Shown: positions 44,513-53,231 of the stretch, in pieces
Position numbering within the stretch: position 1 is the stretch's first letter
Layout: each line of letters opens with the position of its first letter
Source: Brevibacillus dissolubilis
Lineage (GTDB): Bacteria; Bacillota; Bacilli; Brevibacillales; Brevibacillaceae
Length of the DNA stretch: 64,000 nucleotides
Direction of reading: 5' to 3'
Assembly: GCF_006170445.1 (NCBI RefSeq)
Contig: NZ_VCNA01000017.1
Coordinates: 50,138-114,137 of the forward strand
The notes under the pieces: model-generated
Told to the model about the DNA's origin: nothing
What the model saw: only the letters and a program-made list of their open reading frames with translations
Databases searched by the model: none
Made by a program: the position numbers and the translations under genes

Positions 44513-44923
44513 ATGGCAGTTGAAGTAGGCAGCATCATTGAGGGAAAAGTGACAGCGATCAAGCCGTTCGGTATGTTTGTGGCGGTGGACGAAAACCAAC
44601 AGGGGTTGGTGCACATCTCCCAGGTTGCCAATGGTTTTGTCAAGGACATTAATGAACACTTTTCCGTGGGAGACACTGTAAAAGTAAAAGTTCTCACCAT
44701 TGATGATGCAGGCAAAATCTCTCTCTCCGTACGTGCAGCGTTACCAGCACCTGAGCGCCCAGAAGGTGGACGTGGACCGCGCGGTGGTGACCGTGGTTTC
44801 AAACAACGCGGCGATAACAACTTCAGAGGCGAGACCTTTGAAGACAAGATGAAAAAATGGCTCAAAGCGAGCGAAGAAAACTTGGCTACAATCAACAAAA
44901 AGCAAAACAAACGTGGTTTCTAA
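44513..44923 (+). CDS. S1 domain RNA-binding protein (general stress protein 13/YugI-like)
   Basis: A 136-residue protein with a single S1 domain at residues about 4-74 (VGSIIEGKVTAIKPFGMFVAVDENQQGLVHISQVANGFV) followed by a Gly/Arg-rich stretch (GGRGPRGGDRGFKQRG) and a basic helical tail. This is the build of GSP13/YugI and CvfD, ribosome-associated RNA-binding proteins of Firmicutes that affect translation under stress. AAAAGGAG precedes the ATG at 44513. It is monocistronic with a terminator just downstream. Confidence 0.9.
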   Translation: MAVEVGSIIEGKVTAIKPFGMFVAVDENQQGLVHISQVANGFVKDINEHFSVGDTVKVKVLTIDDAGKISLSVRAALPAPERPEGGRGPRGGDRGFKQRGDNNFRGETFEDKMKKWLKASEENLATINKKQNKRGF

Positions 44924-44937
44924 GAAACACACGATAA

Positions 44938-44974
44938 AATAAGGGGAACCTTCCAAGTTCCTCTTATTTTTTTT
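44938..44974 (+). terminator. Rho-independent terminator
   Basis: AATAAGGGGAAC pairs with GTTCCTCTTATT (44957-44968), followed by a T run. Confidence 0.85.
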
Positions 44975-45022
44975 GCCTGAAAGCCGGGAAACCTATATTC
45001 AGGTGCAAGTCTGGAGGTGCGT

Positions 45023-45871
45023 ATGATGTACACAACCAATCAACCATTCCTGACCGAAGCCATCCTCGCTGCGGAACCACTGGCCAGTCCCACAGCGGGT
45101 GTCGAGTTGCATCAGATCACGTATGACAGCCAAGGCTACCGTGTCAAAGCCCTGTTGGCTATTCCAACTTCGGATGGCACGGCTGAGGCTGAATCCGGCG
45201 GGGTCAATGCCAGGCCGTTACCAGCGTTGCTCTACTGTCGCGGCGGCTACCGTGGTGTCGGCAAAGTAAGACCAGAACGCATCGCGCAGCTTGCTTCCTT
45301 CGGTTATGTGGTCATAGCACCGCATTACCGTGGCAATGAAGGAGGAGAGGGGCAGGACAAGTTTGGCGGGGACGACCGTCACGATGTCTACAGCGCCTAC
45401 GAGCTGCTCCGCGCCATGCCCATGGTGCAGCCTGACCGGATCAGCCTGTTCGGCTTTTCCCGTGGCGGCATGATGGCCCTGCTCGCCGCCATCGAACGAC
45501 CGGGCTTTCACTCAGCTGTCGTTTGGAGCGGTGTCACCGATATGTTCCTCACCTACGAAGAGCGCAACGACCTGCGCCGCATGCTCAAGCGCCTCGTCGG
45601 ACACCCCGAAAAAGACCCCCAAGCCTACCTCGACCGCTCCCCGATCTTCCGCGTGTCTGAGGTCACTTGCCCGATCCTCATCATCCACGGCACCGAAGAC
45701 GAAAACGTCGGCCCCGCCCATGCCAAACGCTTGGCGGCTGAATGTTCGAAACATGGTAAACCATACGACTTCTGGCTGGTGGACGGAGCAAGTCATCTGT
45801 TTGATTCCACTCAGATTGAGGAGTATACGAGGAAGATGTTTGCGTGGTTAGGTGGGGAAAAGGGTAAGTGA
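45023..45871 (+). CDS. Alpha/beta hydrolase, prolyl oligopeptidase (S9)-like
   Basis: A 282-residue hydrolase. The nucleophile elbow is FGFSRGGMM, the acid is in HGTEDENV and the histidine in DGASHLFD, in the order of the S9/dienelactone hydrolase clan. There is no beta-propeller, so this is the catalytic domain alone. No signal peptide is visible. GGAGG at 45013-45017 supports either ATG 45023 or the next one at 45026. The gene has its own terminator and is followed by structured repeat copy 2. The substrate (peptide or ester) is unknown. Confidence 0.85.
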   Translation: MMYTTNQPFLTEAILAAEPLASPTAGVELHQITYDSQGYRVKALLAIPTSDGTAEAESGGVNARPLPALLYCRGGYRGVGKVRPERIAQLASFGYVVIAPHYRGNEGGEGQDKFGGDDRHDVYSAYELLRAMPMVQPDRISLFGFSRGGMMALLAAIERPGFHSAVVWSGVTDMFLTYEERNDLRRMLKRLVGHPEKDPQAYLDRSPIFRVSEVTCPILIIHGTEDENVGPAHAKRLAAECSKHGKPYDFWLVDGASHLFDSTQIEEYTRKMFAWLGGEKGK

Positions 45872-45917
45872 TGTAGAAGGATATTCATAAGTTTATTAAT
45901 ACTCAGAGGCTAGTTTT

Positions 45918-45961
45918 AAGACCGCTTTGCTTTTTATAAAAGCATTGCTGGTCTTTTTTTC
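45918..45961 (+). terminator. Rho-independent terminator
   Basis: AAGACC (45918-45923) pairs with GGTCTT (45950-45955), with an inner GCTTTT/AAAAGC helix, followed by seven T residues. Confidence 0.75.
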
Positions 45962-46014
45962 TTTGTTATTTTCTGTTTTCATTCTTTTTTCTTTTGTCAT
46001 TTCCCTATTCCGCA

Positions 46015-46241
46015 GGGAGAGTGGGAGGTGGTCGGGGGATAAGCCTTTTTTGAATTCCCTACCCAGCTGAGAAGGAGTAACTGGGAAATCTTCGAAGCAT
46101 TCCCCCCAGGGCAAACTTCAATCATCCCCGAATCACCCTTTTTTGCCCCTGCATGCCAGGTACTCCTTCTCAGCGGACACCCACCCCTTCTCCGAAGGGA
46201 ATTCAAATCAGGCAAATCCCCCGACCACCTCCCACTCTCCC
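46015..46241 (+). repeat. Structured intergenic repeat element, copy 2
   Basis: A 227-bp copy of the element also found at 10618 and 54802. The outer stem (46015-46040 with 46216-46241) is perfect over 26 bp. The second stem is TTGAATTCCC (46050-46059) with GGGAATTCAA (46197-46206). The third is GCTGAGAAGGAGTA (46066-46079) with TACTCCTTCTCAGC (46161-46174), perfect. The inner stem is CAGGGCAAA (46107-46115) with TTTGCCC (46142-46148). The boxes CCTACCCAGC (46058-46067) and CAGCGGACA (46171-46179) are kept. A pyrimidine tract (near 45982-45995) precedes it. The rest of the gap up to 46409 shows no gene. Confidence 0.85.
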
Positions 46242-46409
46242 AACCCCACTCAGCCTTGAGACGGAGACAAAAACCACTCCACAGCCCGTGGGTATCCTTT
46301 CATTCTCTTGTTACTCTATACATAAGCACTCCCATAGACTGGCAATCATCGTTTTATCGATCACCGCCGTCACACGCAACCTAAAAAGCTGAAAGGACTC
46401 ACACGCCCT

Positions 46410-47150
46410 ATGAACAAAGAAACATACCTAACTGAACTGTCCACCCTTTTAATAGATTTGCCAGAAACAGAACGGAACAACATCCTGTCAGACTGCGACA
46501 GCCATTTTCAAAAAGCCCTGACCAACGGCAAAACCATGCAAGACATCATCTCTATCTTCGGTTCCCCAAAGCAGGCCGCAGCTGAGATCAAGGCAGAATG
46601 GCTGGGCGCGATTCCGCATCCAAGCGACCCCGTCACGACGAGAACCATGGCATCGGCGACCACAGCCGAACAACTACTGTACGGTGAAATCCCCCAATCA
46701 GCCTATAGTCAAGCAACGACCCTTGAGATCGGAACGGCAGGAGTCCACTCCTCATCAGCAGCAACCCCAACCGCAGGCGTGCAGCCTTCCGACAGCCAAT
46801 CAACCAGCCCGCGCTCATCCATCAATTTGACCCGTTCCGTCCTGACCACCACTGGTCTCTTCTTGTTCAACACGATCTTCGTCATGGGCCCGTTTCTCGC
46901 GGTAGCAGGCACCTTGCTTGGCCTGTTTGTGACCGCTGTCGCTTTTGTCCTGTCGCCAATCGCGTTGTTTTATCCGGTTTTCCCGCTTGATCTGGTGCAG
47001 ATTGCGATGCCTGATGCCATCTTTATCGCATTGATCCTCACCGGGGCAGGTCTTTTGCTTGGCGGAGGGCTGATGCATCTGGGCCGGTTTTTTTTCCGGA
47101 TCACGGTCGGATATCTCCAACTGAACCTGAGAATGATCAAGGGGGACTAA
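46410..47150 (+). CDS. HAAS/DUF1700 domain membrane protein
   Basis: A 246-residue protein. The N-terminal HAAS domain (about 1-65: MNKETYLTELSTLLIDLPETERNNIL, then GSPKQAAAEIKAEW) is a helical signalling module usually paired with PadR regulators. A Ser/Thr/Pro-rich linker (about 75-135) leads to about three helices (FLFNTIFVMGPFLAVAGTLLGLF, DAIFIALILTGAGLLLGGGLMHLG). It overlaps functionally with the DUF4097 gene that starts 3 nt after its stop, so the two are one operon. The usual padR gene is missing upstream; instead structured repeat copy 2 is there. GAAAGGA lies 12 bases before the ATG. Confidence 0.83.
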   Translation: MNKETYLTELSTLLIDLPETERNNILSDCDSHFQKALTNGKTMQDIISIFGSPKQAAAEIKAEWLGAIPHPSDPVTTRTMASATTAEQLLYGEIPQSAYSQATTLEIGTAGVHSSSAATPTAGVQPSDSQSTSPRSSINLTRSVLTTTGLFLFNTIFVMGPFLAVAGTLLGLFVTAVAFVLSPIALFYPVFPLDLVQIAMPDAIFIALILTGAGLLLGGGLMHLGRFFFRITVGYLQLNLRMIKGD

Positions 47151-47153
47151 CCT

Positions 47154-47942
47154 ATGAAGTGGATTACCAAAATCGGCCTCGGACTATTCACTGTCGGCTT
47201 GGCGGGCAGCCTCGTTCTCTACGGACAGGCAGCCGCGCAGATGAAGACATTTGACCTGACCAAAACCATCCCAGCCAAAGGGATTGAGCGGATCGAGATC
47301 GAGGGCAGTGTCTTCCCGGTGGAGCTGATCCCAAGCAACAGCGACGAGATCGAGATTCGTCTGCTGGGAGAGACAAGCGACACCTATATGGATAACATCG
47401 AGTTGGATATCGACCTCAAGCACGGTGATACGCTCCGCATCGAGCCGATCCTCACCCTCGACACCGAAATCATCTCGATGAAAAACCTCACGCTGTTCCA
47501 ATCCCAAGGCAAAGCCGTGATCGCCATCCCAAGCCAAGCTTATAAACAGATTGCCGCATCCACCTCACTCGGGGATATCCATGTGAATGGTTTGACCGCA
47601 GATGAATTCGAGCTGAGCACCCATACAGGGGATATCACCGTCACCAATAGTACAGGCAGACTTGATCTGGAGACCGATCTGGGCGATACCACCATACAAC
47701 TCCGAGAGCTGCAAGATGACATCATGGTAGAAACCAATACCGGAGATGTCTTACTCACCCTGAACACTCCGCCGGAAGCCGCCACCTTTGATCTCGCTAC
47801 ACACACCGGAACCAGCGAGGTCAATCTCCCTGACATCGACTACCAAAAACAGACTGGGCGCCATCTCAAAGTGACACTCGGAACACAAGGCCCGCTCGTC
47901 CATATCGATGCCGCATTGGGAGATATCACGGTTGGGGAGTGA
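47154..47942 (+). CDS. DUF4097 beta-solenoid membrane-anchored protein
   Basis: A 262-residue protein with an N-terminal membrane helix (about 4-25) and a DUF4097 domain. Repeated strands with the pattern GDI-x-V (SLGDIHVNGLTADEFELSTHTGDITVTNSTGRLDLETDLGDTTIQ) form a beta-solenoid like putative adhesins. The orientation suggests an extracellular solenoid. It is translationally linked to the HAAS gene (3-nt gap, AAGGGGGAC as ribosome-binding site inside the upstream gene). The biochemical role of these pairs is unknown; envelope stress sensing is often proposed. Confidence 0.83.
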   Translation: MKWITKIGLGLFTVGLAGSLVLYGQAAAQMKTFDLTKTIPAKGIERIEIEGSVFPVELIPSNSDEIEIRLLGETSDTYMDNIELDIDLKHGDTLRIEPILTLDTEIISMKNLTLFQSQGKAVIAIPSQAYKQIAASTSLGDIHVNGLTADEFELSTHTGDITVTNSTGRLDLETDLGDTTIQLRELQDDIMVETNTGDVLLTLNTPPEAATFDLATHTGTSEVNLPDIDYQKQTGRHLKVTLGTQGPLVHIDAALGDITVGE

Positions 47943-48036
47943 TTCTGGAAGTTTTTTACGTAACATCTTTCCAAGATTCACGTCATACATGTGTAACGTA
48001 CCTGAAATTCTTTACACAAAGGACGTGAATTTTGAT

Positions 48037-49125
48037 ATGCGTAAACTCTGGGCATTCTGCCTTACTATGGCTTTATTTGTATCTGCAACGATACAGGGAG
48101 CAGGTACCGTAAGCGCCGATACAACCAACTCGGAAGCAACCAACATAGTATCATCCAGCTCCGAAATGACCAACAGCGAAGCAGTCAATGCCAATGCAGC
48201 ACCTGCGATTAAGCTGACGGATATCGACGGCCACTGGGCTGAAGCGACCATCCGTGAGATGGTGGATAAAGGAATTATCAAAGGCTTCCCGGATAAAACC
48301 TACCGTCCAGAGGCGCCGATGACCGAGGAGCAGTTTTTTGCTCTCCTGCACCGCTCTGTCCCCAAATTCAAAGGGCACAAGCTGGACAATTACATCTACA
48401 CCTCCTATCTCAAAAACATGCAAAAAGGCTGGTCAAAAGAAGTCTATGATCAGATGATGGTAGCGGGTATCGTACCGTACAACCCACCGGGAACCCTGAT
48501 CGACCGCCTCTCAGCCACCCGTCTGATGCTGACCGCTCTGGGTGAAGGCGACAGCGGCCGTGCTTATCAAGGAACCAAAGAGCAATGGTTCAAGGACATC
48601 TCACTCAAGGATGAATACGAGATTTATTTTGCGTACCCAGCCTATAAGCTCGGACTTATTGAAGGTTATCCTGACGATACCTTCCGACCGAAAACCAATC
48701 TGACCCGCGCCCAAGCCGCTGTCGTCCTCAAGCGCTTCCAGCAAAAAATGACCGAACTCTATCCAGACAACGTAAATCAAGACACGAAGCAACAAGTGAT
48801 CAAAGCACTGACCGATTTCTTCGTCAAGGTAGATCTGAGCAAGATCAAGAACTTCAGCGAACTTGAAGACGTGGTGAAGAAAAACAAACTGCCGGCAAGC
48901 AAAGCATTCCTCGATGAGCACTTCGGCTTCCTCAAGGTGACCGGTACCGATTTTGCCGCTTTCCCTGCTTTCGATGAACTGATCTACATCACCAAGGTAA
49001 AAGAAGGCAAATACCGTGTCGTCGTCCAATACTACTCCGGTGAGCTGGTGGGCAGCCTCGCCAGAACCTTCTACGTAACCTCCACGGATGGCAACACATT
49101 CGTACTGGTGGGCAAAAACGAATAA
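48037..49125 (+). CDS. Secreted S-layer homology (SLH) domain protein
   Basis: A 362-residue exported protein. A signal peptide (about 1-27, ending TVSAD) is followed by SLH repeats: LTDIDGHWAEATIREMVDKGIIKGFPDKTYRPEAPMTEEQF (about 55-95), a divergent middle one (about 120-165) and FKDISLKDEYEIYFAYPAYKLGLIEGYPDDTFRPKTNLTRAQAAVVL (about 185-235). SLH domains bind pyruvylated wall polysaccharide. The C-terminal 120 residues are a small alpha/beta domain of unknown role. AAAGGA lies before the ATG at 48037; the longer frame upstream is not credible. It follows the DUF4097 gene by about 95 nt. Confidence 0.88.
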   Translation: MRKLWAFCLTMALFVSATIQGAGTVSADTTNSEATNIVSSSSEMTNSEAVNANAAPAIKLTDIDGHWAEATIREMVDKGIIKGFPDKTYRPEAPMTEEQFFALLHRSVPKFKGHKLDNYIYTSYLKNMQKGWSKEVYDQMMVAGIVPYNPPGTLIDRLSATRLMLTALGEGDSGRAYQGTKEQWFKDISLKDEYEIYFAYPAYKLGLIEGYPDDTFRPKTNLTRAQAAVVLKRFQQKMTELYPDNVNQDTKQQVIKALTDFFVKVDLSKIKNFSELEDVVKKNKLPASKAFLDEHFGFLKVTGTDFAAFPAFDELIYITKVKEGKYRVVVQYYSGELVGSLARTFYVTSTDGNTFVLVGKNE

Positions 49126-49140
49126 CCTACAACTTTTTTA

Positions 49141-49172
49141 AGACTCTGGCTGAGATGCCGGAGTCTTTTTAA
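49141..49172 (+). terminator. Rho-independent terminator
   Basis: AGACTCTGGC (49141-49150) pairs with GCCGGAGTCT (49157-49166), then TTTTTAATTTT. Confidence 0.85.
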
Positions 49173-49211
49173 TTTTAAGTGTAATTGACTTTTTCTGTAT
49201 GGTTTACTATA

Positions 49212-49239
49212 TTGATAAATCGGGTAACGCTATTATATA
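49212..49239 (+). promoter_or_regulatory. Probable promoter of the cheY-like gene
   Basis: TTGATA (49212-49217), 16-bp spacer, TATATA (49234-49239); TATACA two bases further is an alternative -10. Confidence 0.5.
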
Positions 49240-49294
49240 CACAATAGTTTGGTTGTGATTAGTCATCGTGCACAGGCAAGAGGGGGGAACAACC

Positions 49295-49648
49295 GTGGCA
49301 AAAGTACTCATTGTCGATGATGCGGCTTTTATGCGGCAGATGCTTGCCCAGATGCTTTCTGGGGAACATGAAGTGTGTGGGGAAGCAACTACGGGTGTAG
49401 AAGCCATCGAAAAATATAAGGAAGTTCAACCTGATATAGTCACCATGGATATTACCATGCCAGATATGATGGGTACGGAGGCTGTCCGCGAAATCCTCAA
49501 GCTGGACCCAACAGCTAAAATCGTGATGTGTTCTGCCATGGGACAACGCCATATGGTGCTCGAAGCGATGAAGCTGGGAGCCAAAGACTTTATCGTAAAG
49601 CCTTTTCAAAAAGACAATATATTGCATGCGATCTCTAAATACGTCTAG
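49295..49648 (+). CDS. Stand-alone CheY-like response regulator
   Basis: A 117-residue receiver domain without output domain. The acidic pair is Asp8/Asp9 (LIVDDAAFMRQ), the phospho-acceptor is Asp52 (VTMDITMPDM), followed by the Ser in MCSAMGQ and the Lys in FIVKPFQ. The AAFMR helix is typical of chemotaxis CheY. A GTG start at 49295 is chosen because AGGGGGGAA lies seven bases upstream; the GTG nine codons earlier has no such site. No kinase or motility genes are near. It is monocistronic. Confidence 0.9.
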   Translation: MAKVLIVDDAAFMRQMLAQMLSGEHEVCGEATTGVEAIEKYKEVQPDIVTMDITMPDMMGTEAVREILKLDPTAKIVMCSAMGQRHMVLEAMKLGAKDFIVKPFQKDNILHAISKYV

Positions 49649-49683
49649 GCGACAAATCGTTCGCCTGGATTTTCTTTTTTTTC
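49647..49683 (+). terminator. Rho-independent terminator
   Basis: AGGCGA (49647-49652) pairs with TCGCCT (49661-49666), followed by a T-rich tail; it overlaps the stop codon of the cheY-like gene. Confidence 0.75.
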
Positions 49684-49753
49684 ACGGGGGTTTCGCTATA
49701 ATGTAGAAGAGACTCAAAAAAGAAAGCGTTTTTATCTAAAAGGGTGTGAAAAC

Positions 49754-50995
49754 ATGTCCGATGCACGCGGACTTTTTGACCATATCAAGCACGGTGATAT
49801 TGATGAGCTTGCTGATGCCATAGGGGAATTACTGCAAAATCCGATTACGATAGAAGATGCCGACCATCGCCTGATTGCGTACAGCTCACATGGTGACATT
49901 ACAGACCAAGCCCGCTGGTCGACGATCATGGGACGGCGTGTGCCGGAGCGGGTATTGACGCGCTTGTGGAAAGATGGTGTCTTTCAACAACTGCTGACCC
50001 AGGCTGATCCTGTCCATATACCTGCCAAAGACGAGGTGGGACTTGGCAAACGCGTGGCGATCGCGATCCGCAGAGGGGACGAGGTACTGGGTTATATCTG
50101 GGCGCAGGAGCTGAACCGCCCGATTACCCGTCAGGATGACGAGACACTGCGTCAGGCTGCCCGTGCCGCTGTCACCCGCTTGCTGCAGCGCCAAGGAAAG
50201 CGTAAGGCAGAGGAGCAGCGGCGCAAGGAATTTTTCTGGGAGCTACTGCTTGGCAATCACCAGAGTGAGACCGCGATCCTGCAAAAAGCGGAGACTCTGC
50301 ATCTGGAGCTTCAGGCCCCGTACCTCGTCTGCATCATCGACAGCGACAAGTCCCAGCTGGAGCAGGTGCTCTATCCCTTGCTGATGCGAGACCGGATCAT
50401 CTGGGGCAAAGACGGCAACCAGCTGATCATGCTGCTCAGCAATGGCCCGCTGCAACCCAAGGACGCCAAAGACAAAAACGGCCTCCTGTCCTACGCAGAA
50501 AGCTTTTGGCAAGAAGTGTCAGACAAGCTGTATGAGCGTTTTCCCGACCAGCGCGAGACTTTCTCCTTCGGCTATGGACGGCCATGCCAAGCTTTTATGG
50601 AAAGCAGACGCAGTTATCAGGAAGCCATGCTCGTCCTGCAGGTGAAGCGCCTTTTTCCCAAAGAAGTGGAGAAAATCAACGGCTATCATGATCTGGGGAT
50701 TTACCGCTTTTTGCTTACATTAAAAAAATGGAACAACAGCGAATCATACCAGAACGAACGTCTGCGTACCCTGGAATCCTATGACCGCGATAACCAGACC
50801 AACCTGCTGGAGACCCTGGAGACCTTCCTCGACACCACCGGCAAAGTCAATCAGACCGCCCAGAGCCTGCATATCCATATCAATACGCTCAGCTACCGCC
50901 TGCGCCGCATCGAGGAGATCATGGGGATCAGTCTGGATGACCCCAACCAGCGTACCGCGATTTATCTGGAGCTAAAATTGCGCAAGCTGATTTGA
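49754..50995 (+). CDS. adeR: PucR family regulator, probable activator of ald (AdeR-like)
   Basis: A 413-residue transcriptional regulator. The N-terminal half is a GAF-like sensory region (about 15-140), then a GGDEF-related/CdaR-type middle, and a C-terminal PucR helix-turn-helix (about 350-405: VNQTAQSLHIHINTLSYRLRRIEEIMG). The gene sits directly upstream of ald on the same strand. In Bacillus the PucR member AdeR next to ald activates it in response to alanine, so the same role is inferred here. The intervening region has TACAAT (51068-51073) without a good -35, as expected for an activator-dependent promoter. A purine-catabolism role would be the alternative. Confidence 0.85.
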   Translation: MSDARGLFDHIKHGDIDELADAIGELLQNPITIEDADHRLIAYSSHGDITDQARWSTIMGRRVPERVLTRLWKDGVFQQLLTQADPVHIPAKDEVGLGKRVAIAIRRGDEVLGYIWAQELNRPITRQDDETLRQAARAAVTRLLQRQGKRKAEEQRRKEFFWELLLGNHQSETAILQKAETLHLELQAPYLVCIIDSDKSQLEQVLYPLLMRDRIIWGKDGNQLIMLLSNGPLQPKDAKDKNGLLSYAESFWQEVSDKLYERFPDQRETFSFGYGRPCQAFMESRRSYQEAMLVLQVKRLFPKEVEKINGYHDLGIYRFLLTLKKWNNSESYQNERLRTLESYDRDNQTNLLETLETFLDTTGKVNQTAQSLHIHINTLSYRLRRIEEIMGISLDDPNQRTAIYLELKLRKLI

Positions 50996-51123
50996 TTTGT
51001 GGATTTTCACAAATGGGAGGTCGTGCAAATCAACGGAATCTCCAATAGGAATGTTCTGAAATCACTGTACAATGAGAGTAAGAAGACACCAGATTGTAAC
51101 GTTCCTAAGGAGGTTATCACACC

Positions 51124-52248
51124 ATGATCGTAGGTATTCCTAAAGAAATTAAAAATAACGAAAACCGTGTAGCAATTACCCCAGCAGGTGTAACTGCTTT
51201 TGTACAAAATGGACATGAAGTACTTGTTGAAACCAATGCAGGTCTGGGCAGCGGCTTCACAGACGCTGACTACATTGAAGTAGGCGCAAAAATCGTTCCA
51301 ACCGCTGCAGATGCATGGGCAGCAGACATGGTCATCAAGGTAAAAGAACCGCTGGCATCCGAGTTCAACTACTTCCGTGAAGGCCAAATCCTCTTCACGT
51401 ATCTCCACCTCGCTCCAGAACCAGAACTTACTCGCGCACTGGTTGAGAAAAAGGTAGTAGCAATCGCTTACGAAACCGTACAATTGGCAAACGGTGCACT
51501 CCCGCTCCTCACTCCAATGTCCGAAGTAGCAGGCCGCATGTCTGTTCAGATCGGTGCTCAATTCCTGGAGAAACCATACGGCGGTAAAGGGATCCTGCTC
51601 GGCGGCGTACCAGGTGTACAACGTGGCGAAGTCGTTATCATCGGTGGTGGTATCGTAGGTACCAACGCAGCGAAAATGGCTCTCGGCCTCGGCGCTAACG
51701 TAACCATGCTCGACATCTCCGCAGACCGTCTGCGCCAGCTCGACGACCTGTTCCAAGGCCGCGTACAGACTCTCATCTCCAACTCCTTCAACATCGCAAA
51801 CGCGGTGAAAAAAGCAGACCTGCTCGTAGGTGCAGTTCTCATCCCAGGCGCACGCGCTCCACGCCTCGTAACCGAAGCAATGGTTCAAGCGATGCAACCA
51901 GGTTCCGTAATCGTTGACGTAGCGATCGACCAAGGTGGTTCTATCGAAACCATCGACCGTATCACTACCCACGACAACCCAACCTACGAAAAATTCGGCG
52001 TAATCCACTACTCCGTAGCAAACATGCCAGGTGCGGTAGCACGTACATCCACACTGGCGCTCACCAACGTAACCATTCCATACGCTGTGCAAATCGCTAA
52101 CCAAGGCTACGAGCAAGCGATCCGTTCCAACGCTGCCCTCGCAAAAGGCGTGAACGTCATCGACGGCAAAGTAACCTACAAAGCGGTTGCAGATGCTCAC
52201 AACCTGCCATACGAGTCCATCGACTCCGTACTGCTGGTAGCGAACTAA
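51124..52248 (+). CDS. ald: Alanine dehydrogenase
   Basis: A 374-residue NAD-dependent enzyme that interconverts L-alanine and pyruvate plus ammonia; important for alanine use and sporulation. Conserved residues include Arg15 (NENRVAI), Lys74 (VKVKEP-type segment) and His95 (YLHLAPE), with the NAD motif [13 protein letters not shown] and the active-site Asp region [16 protein letters not shown] precedes the ATG. Codon bias is strong, giving a long open frame on the opposite strand that is a shadow. adeR lies upstream and probably controls it. Confidence 0.97.
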   Translation: MIVGIPKEIKNNENRVAITPAGVTAFVQNGHEVLVETNAGLGSGFTDADYIEVGAKIVPTAADAWAADMVIKVKEPLASEFNYFREGQILFTYLHLAPEPELTRALVEKKVVAIAYETVQLANGALPLLTPMSEVAGRMSVQIGAQFLEKPYGGKGILLGGVPGVQRGEVVIIGGGIVGTNAAKMALGLGANVTMLDISADRLRQLDDLFQGRVQTLISNSFNIANAVKKADLLVGAVLIPGARAPRLVTEAMVQAMQPGSVIVDVAIDQGGSIETIDRITTHDNPTYEKFGVIHYSVANMPGAVARTSTLALTNVTIPYAVQIANQGYEQAIRSNAALAKGVNVIDGKVTYKAVADAHNLPYESIDSVLLVAN

Positions 52249-52267
52249 TCGCGTATCACAACGAATG

Positions 52268-52305
52268 AAAACCACCGTTTCTCAACGAGACGGTGGTTTT
52301 TTTAT
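52268..52305 (+). terminator. Terminator after ald
   Basis: AAACCACCGT pairs with ACGGTGGTTT (52290-52299), followed by T residues; it also lies at the 3' side of the convergent repeat-protein gene. Confidence 0.85.
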
Positions 52306-52319
52306 GGATACAAAAGAGA

Positions 52320-53012
52320 CTATGAGGTTTTGGAGGATTTGAACAGACAACGGACCATCGCTTCACGGTTGATCTTCTTGGTGCGATACAGGCATTTGAT
52401 CATAGCAGGGTTGGAGTCAGCCTTGCGATACAGGCATTTGATCATAGCAGGGTTGGAGTCAGCCTTGCGATACAGGCATTTGATCATAGCAGGGTTGGAG
52501 TCAGCCTTGCGATACTGGCACTTGATCATAGCAGGGTTGGAGTCACTTTTCCGATACTGACACTTAATCATAGCCTGTGAGGTCGGCTCCATCTCCAATC
52601 TGTCCGCACGCTCCTGATAATACCCACTCTCCGGATTCGAATAATCCTCTCCAAACTCCTCGGCCCAGAGATTTGTGGTCTCATCAAAACAGTCGACTAA
52701 TTCCTCGAACTGCTCCTCGGAATCTCCGCCAAACCCACCATCATGATCAAGGATATCACCGAAGAACTCCATACAATCCTGATAATAAGCACGGGGATGA
52801 AGCATGTGCAGATGCCACATCTCATCAATGTCTCTGGCAGGGGCGATCGCGCGCTGCGGGTACTTTTTGCACAAGGCGAGGAATTTGCGGTAACGCTCCT
52901 GCATGACGGACAACGTTTCATTATCGAGCGTAGAAAGCACACCTTCTCCACGGGTTGCTGCTTTGACAAGATCTACACGGAGAACAGGAAGTTCCAACCT
53001 TTGATTTGTCAT
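52320..53012 (-). CDS. GRDP/DUF1399-like protein with C-terminal 14-residue Cys repeats
   Basis: A 230-residue protein in two parts. Residues about 30-135 resemble the glycine-rich-domain-containing (DUF1399-like) module: RDIDEMWHLHMLHPRAYYQDC, with Asp/His/Cys residues that could bind metal, then acidic sequence. Residues 146-230 are tandem repeats of the form AMIKC-x-YRKADSNP; cysteines fall at 151, 165, 179, 193, 207 and 222, spaced 14, 14, 14, 14 and 15. Three DNA units are identical. No signal peptide or membrane helix is present. The ATG at 53012 has GAGGAG 11 bases upstream; a GTG two codons earlier is possible. Function unknown: a metal-binding array or a multi-core peptide precursor are two ideas. 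No modification enzyme lies next to it. Confidence 0.75.
   Translation of the reverse strand: MTNQRLELPVLRVDLVKAATRGEGVLSTLDNETLSVMQERYRKFLALCKKYPQRAIAPARDIDEMWHLHMLHPRAYYQDCMEFFGDILDHDGGFGGDSEEQFEELVDCFDETTNLWAEEFGEDYSNPESGYYQERADRLEMEPTSQAMIKCQYRKSDSNPAMIKCQYRKADSNPAMIKCLYRKADSNPAMIKCLYRKADSNPAMIKCLYRTKKINREAMVRCLFKSSKTS
52383..52550 (-). repeat. 42-bp in-frame tandem repeats
   Basis: Four 42-bp units at 52383-52424, 52425-52466, 52467-52508 and 52509-52550. The first three are identical in DNA; the fourth differs at a few bases. Degenerate units flank them (52341-52382 and 52551-52589). Each encodes 14 residues of the repeat protein. Identity at silent sites points to recent expansion. 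Confidence 0.95.
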
Positions 53013-53231
53013 TTTCACAAACGCTCCTCTCGCTTTAAACAGGATAAGGGCCTACATGTTTTAGATATTAAAGTGAAATCTAAATTATGTAAATGTTTAG
53101 AAAATATAAAGGTTTTATCCTACATGAATGTTTTTGTCCTATTTTCTTTATATGTAACATTCCTTTTCTTTCCAACGTCTTACACAATAACAGCAACCGA
53201 CGATTGGACCATCATCAGAAAAGGGGTGTGA

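Noticed and set aside
46153..46392. 79-codon frame in structured repeat copy 2
   Set aside because: Pro/Thr-rich translation of the stem sequence, not conserved in the other copies.
51007..52275. 422-codon minus-strand frame across ald
   Set aside because: Cys/Tyr/Val-rich shadow of a highly biased gene.
52341..52589. Direct repeats that could suggest a CRISPR array
   Set aside because: The 42-bp units are contiguous without spacers and in frame within a coding sequence.
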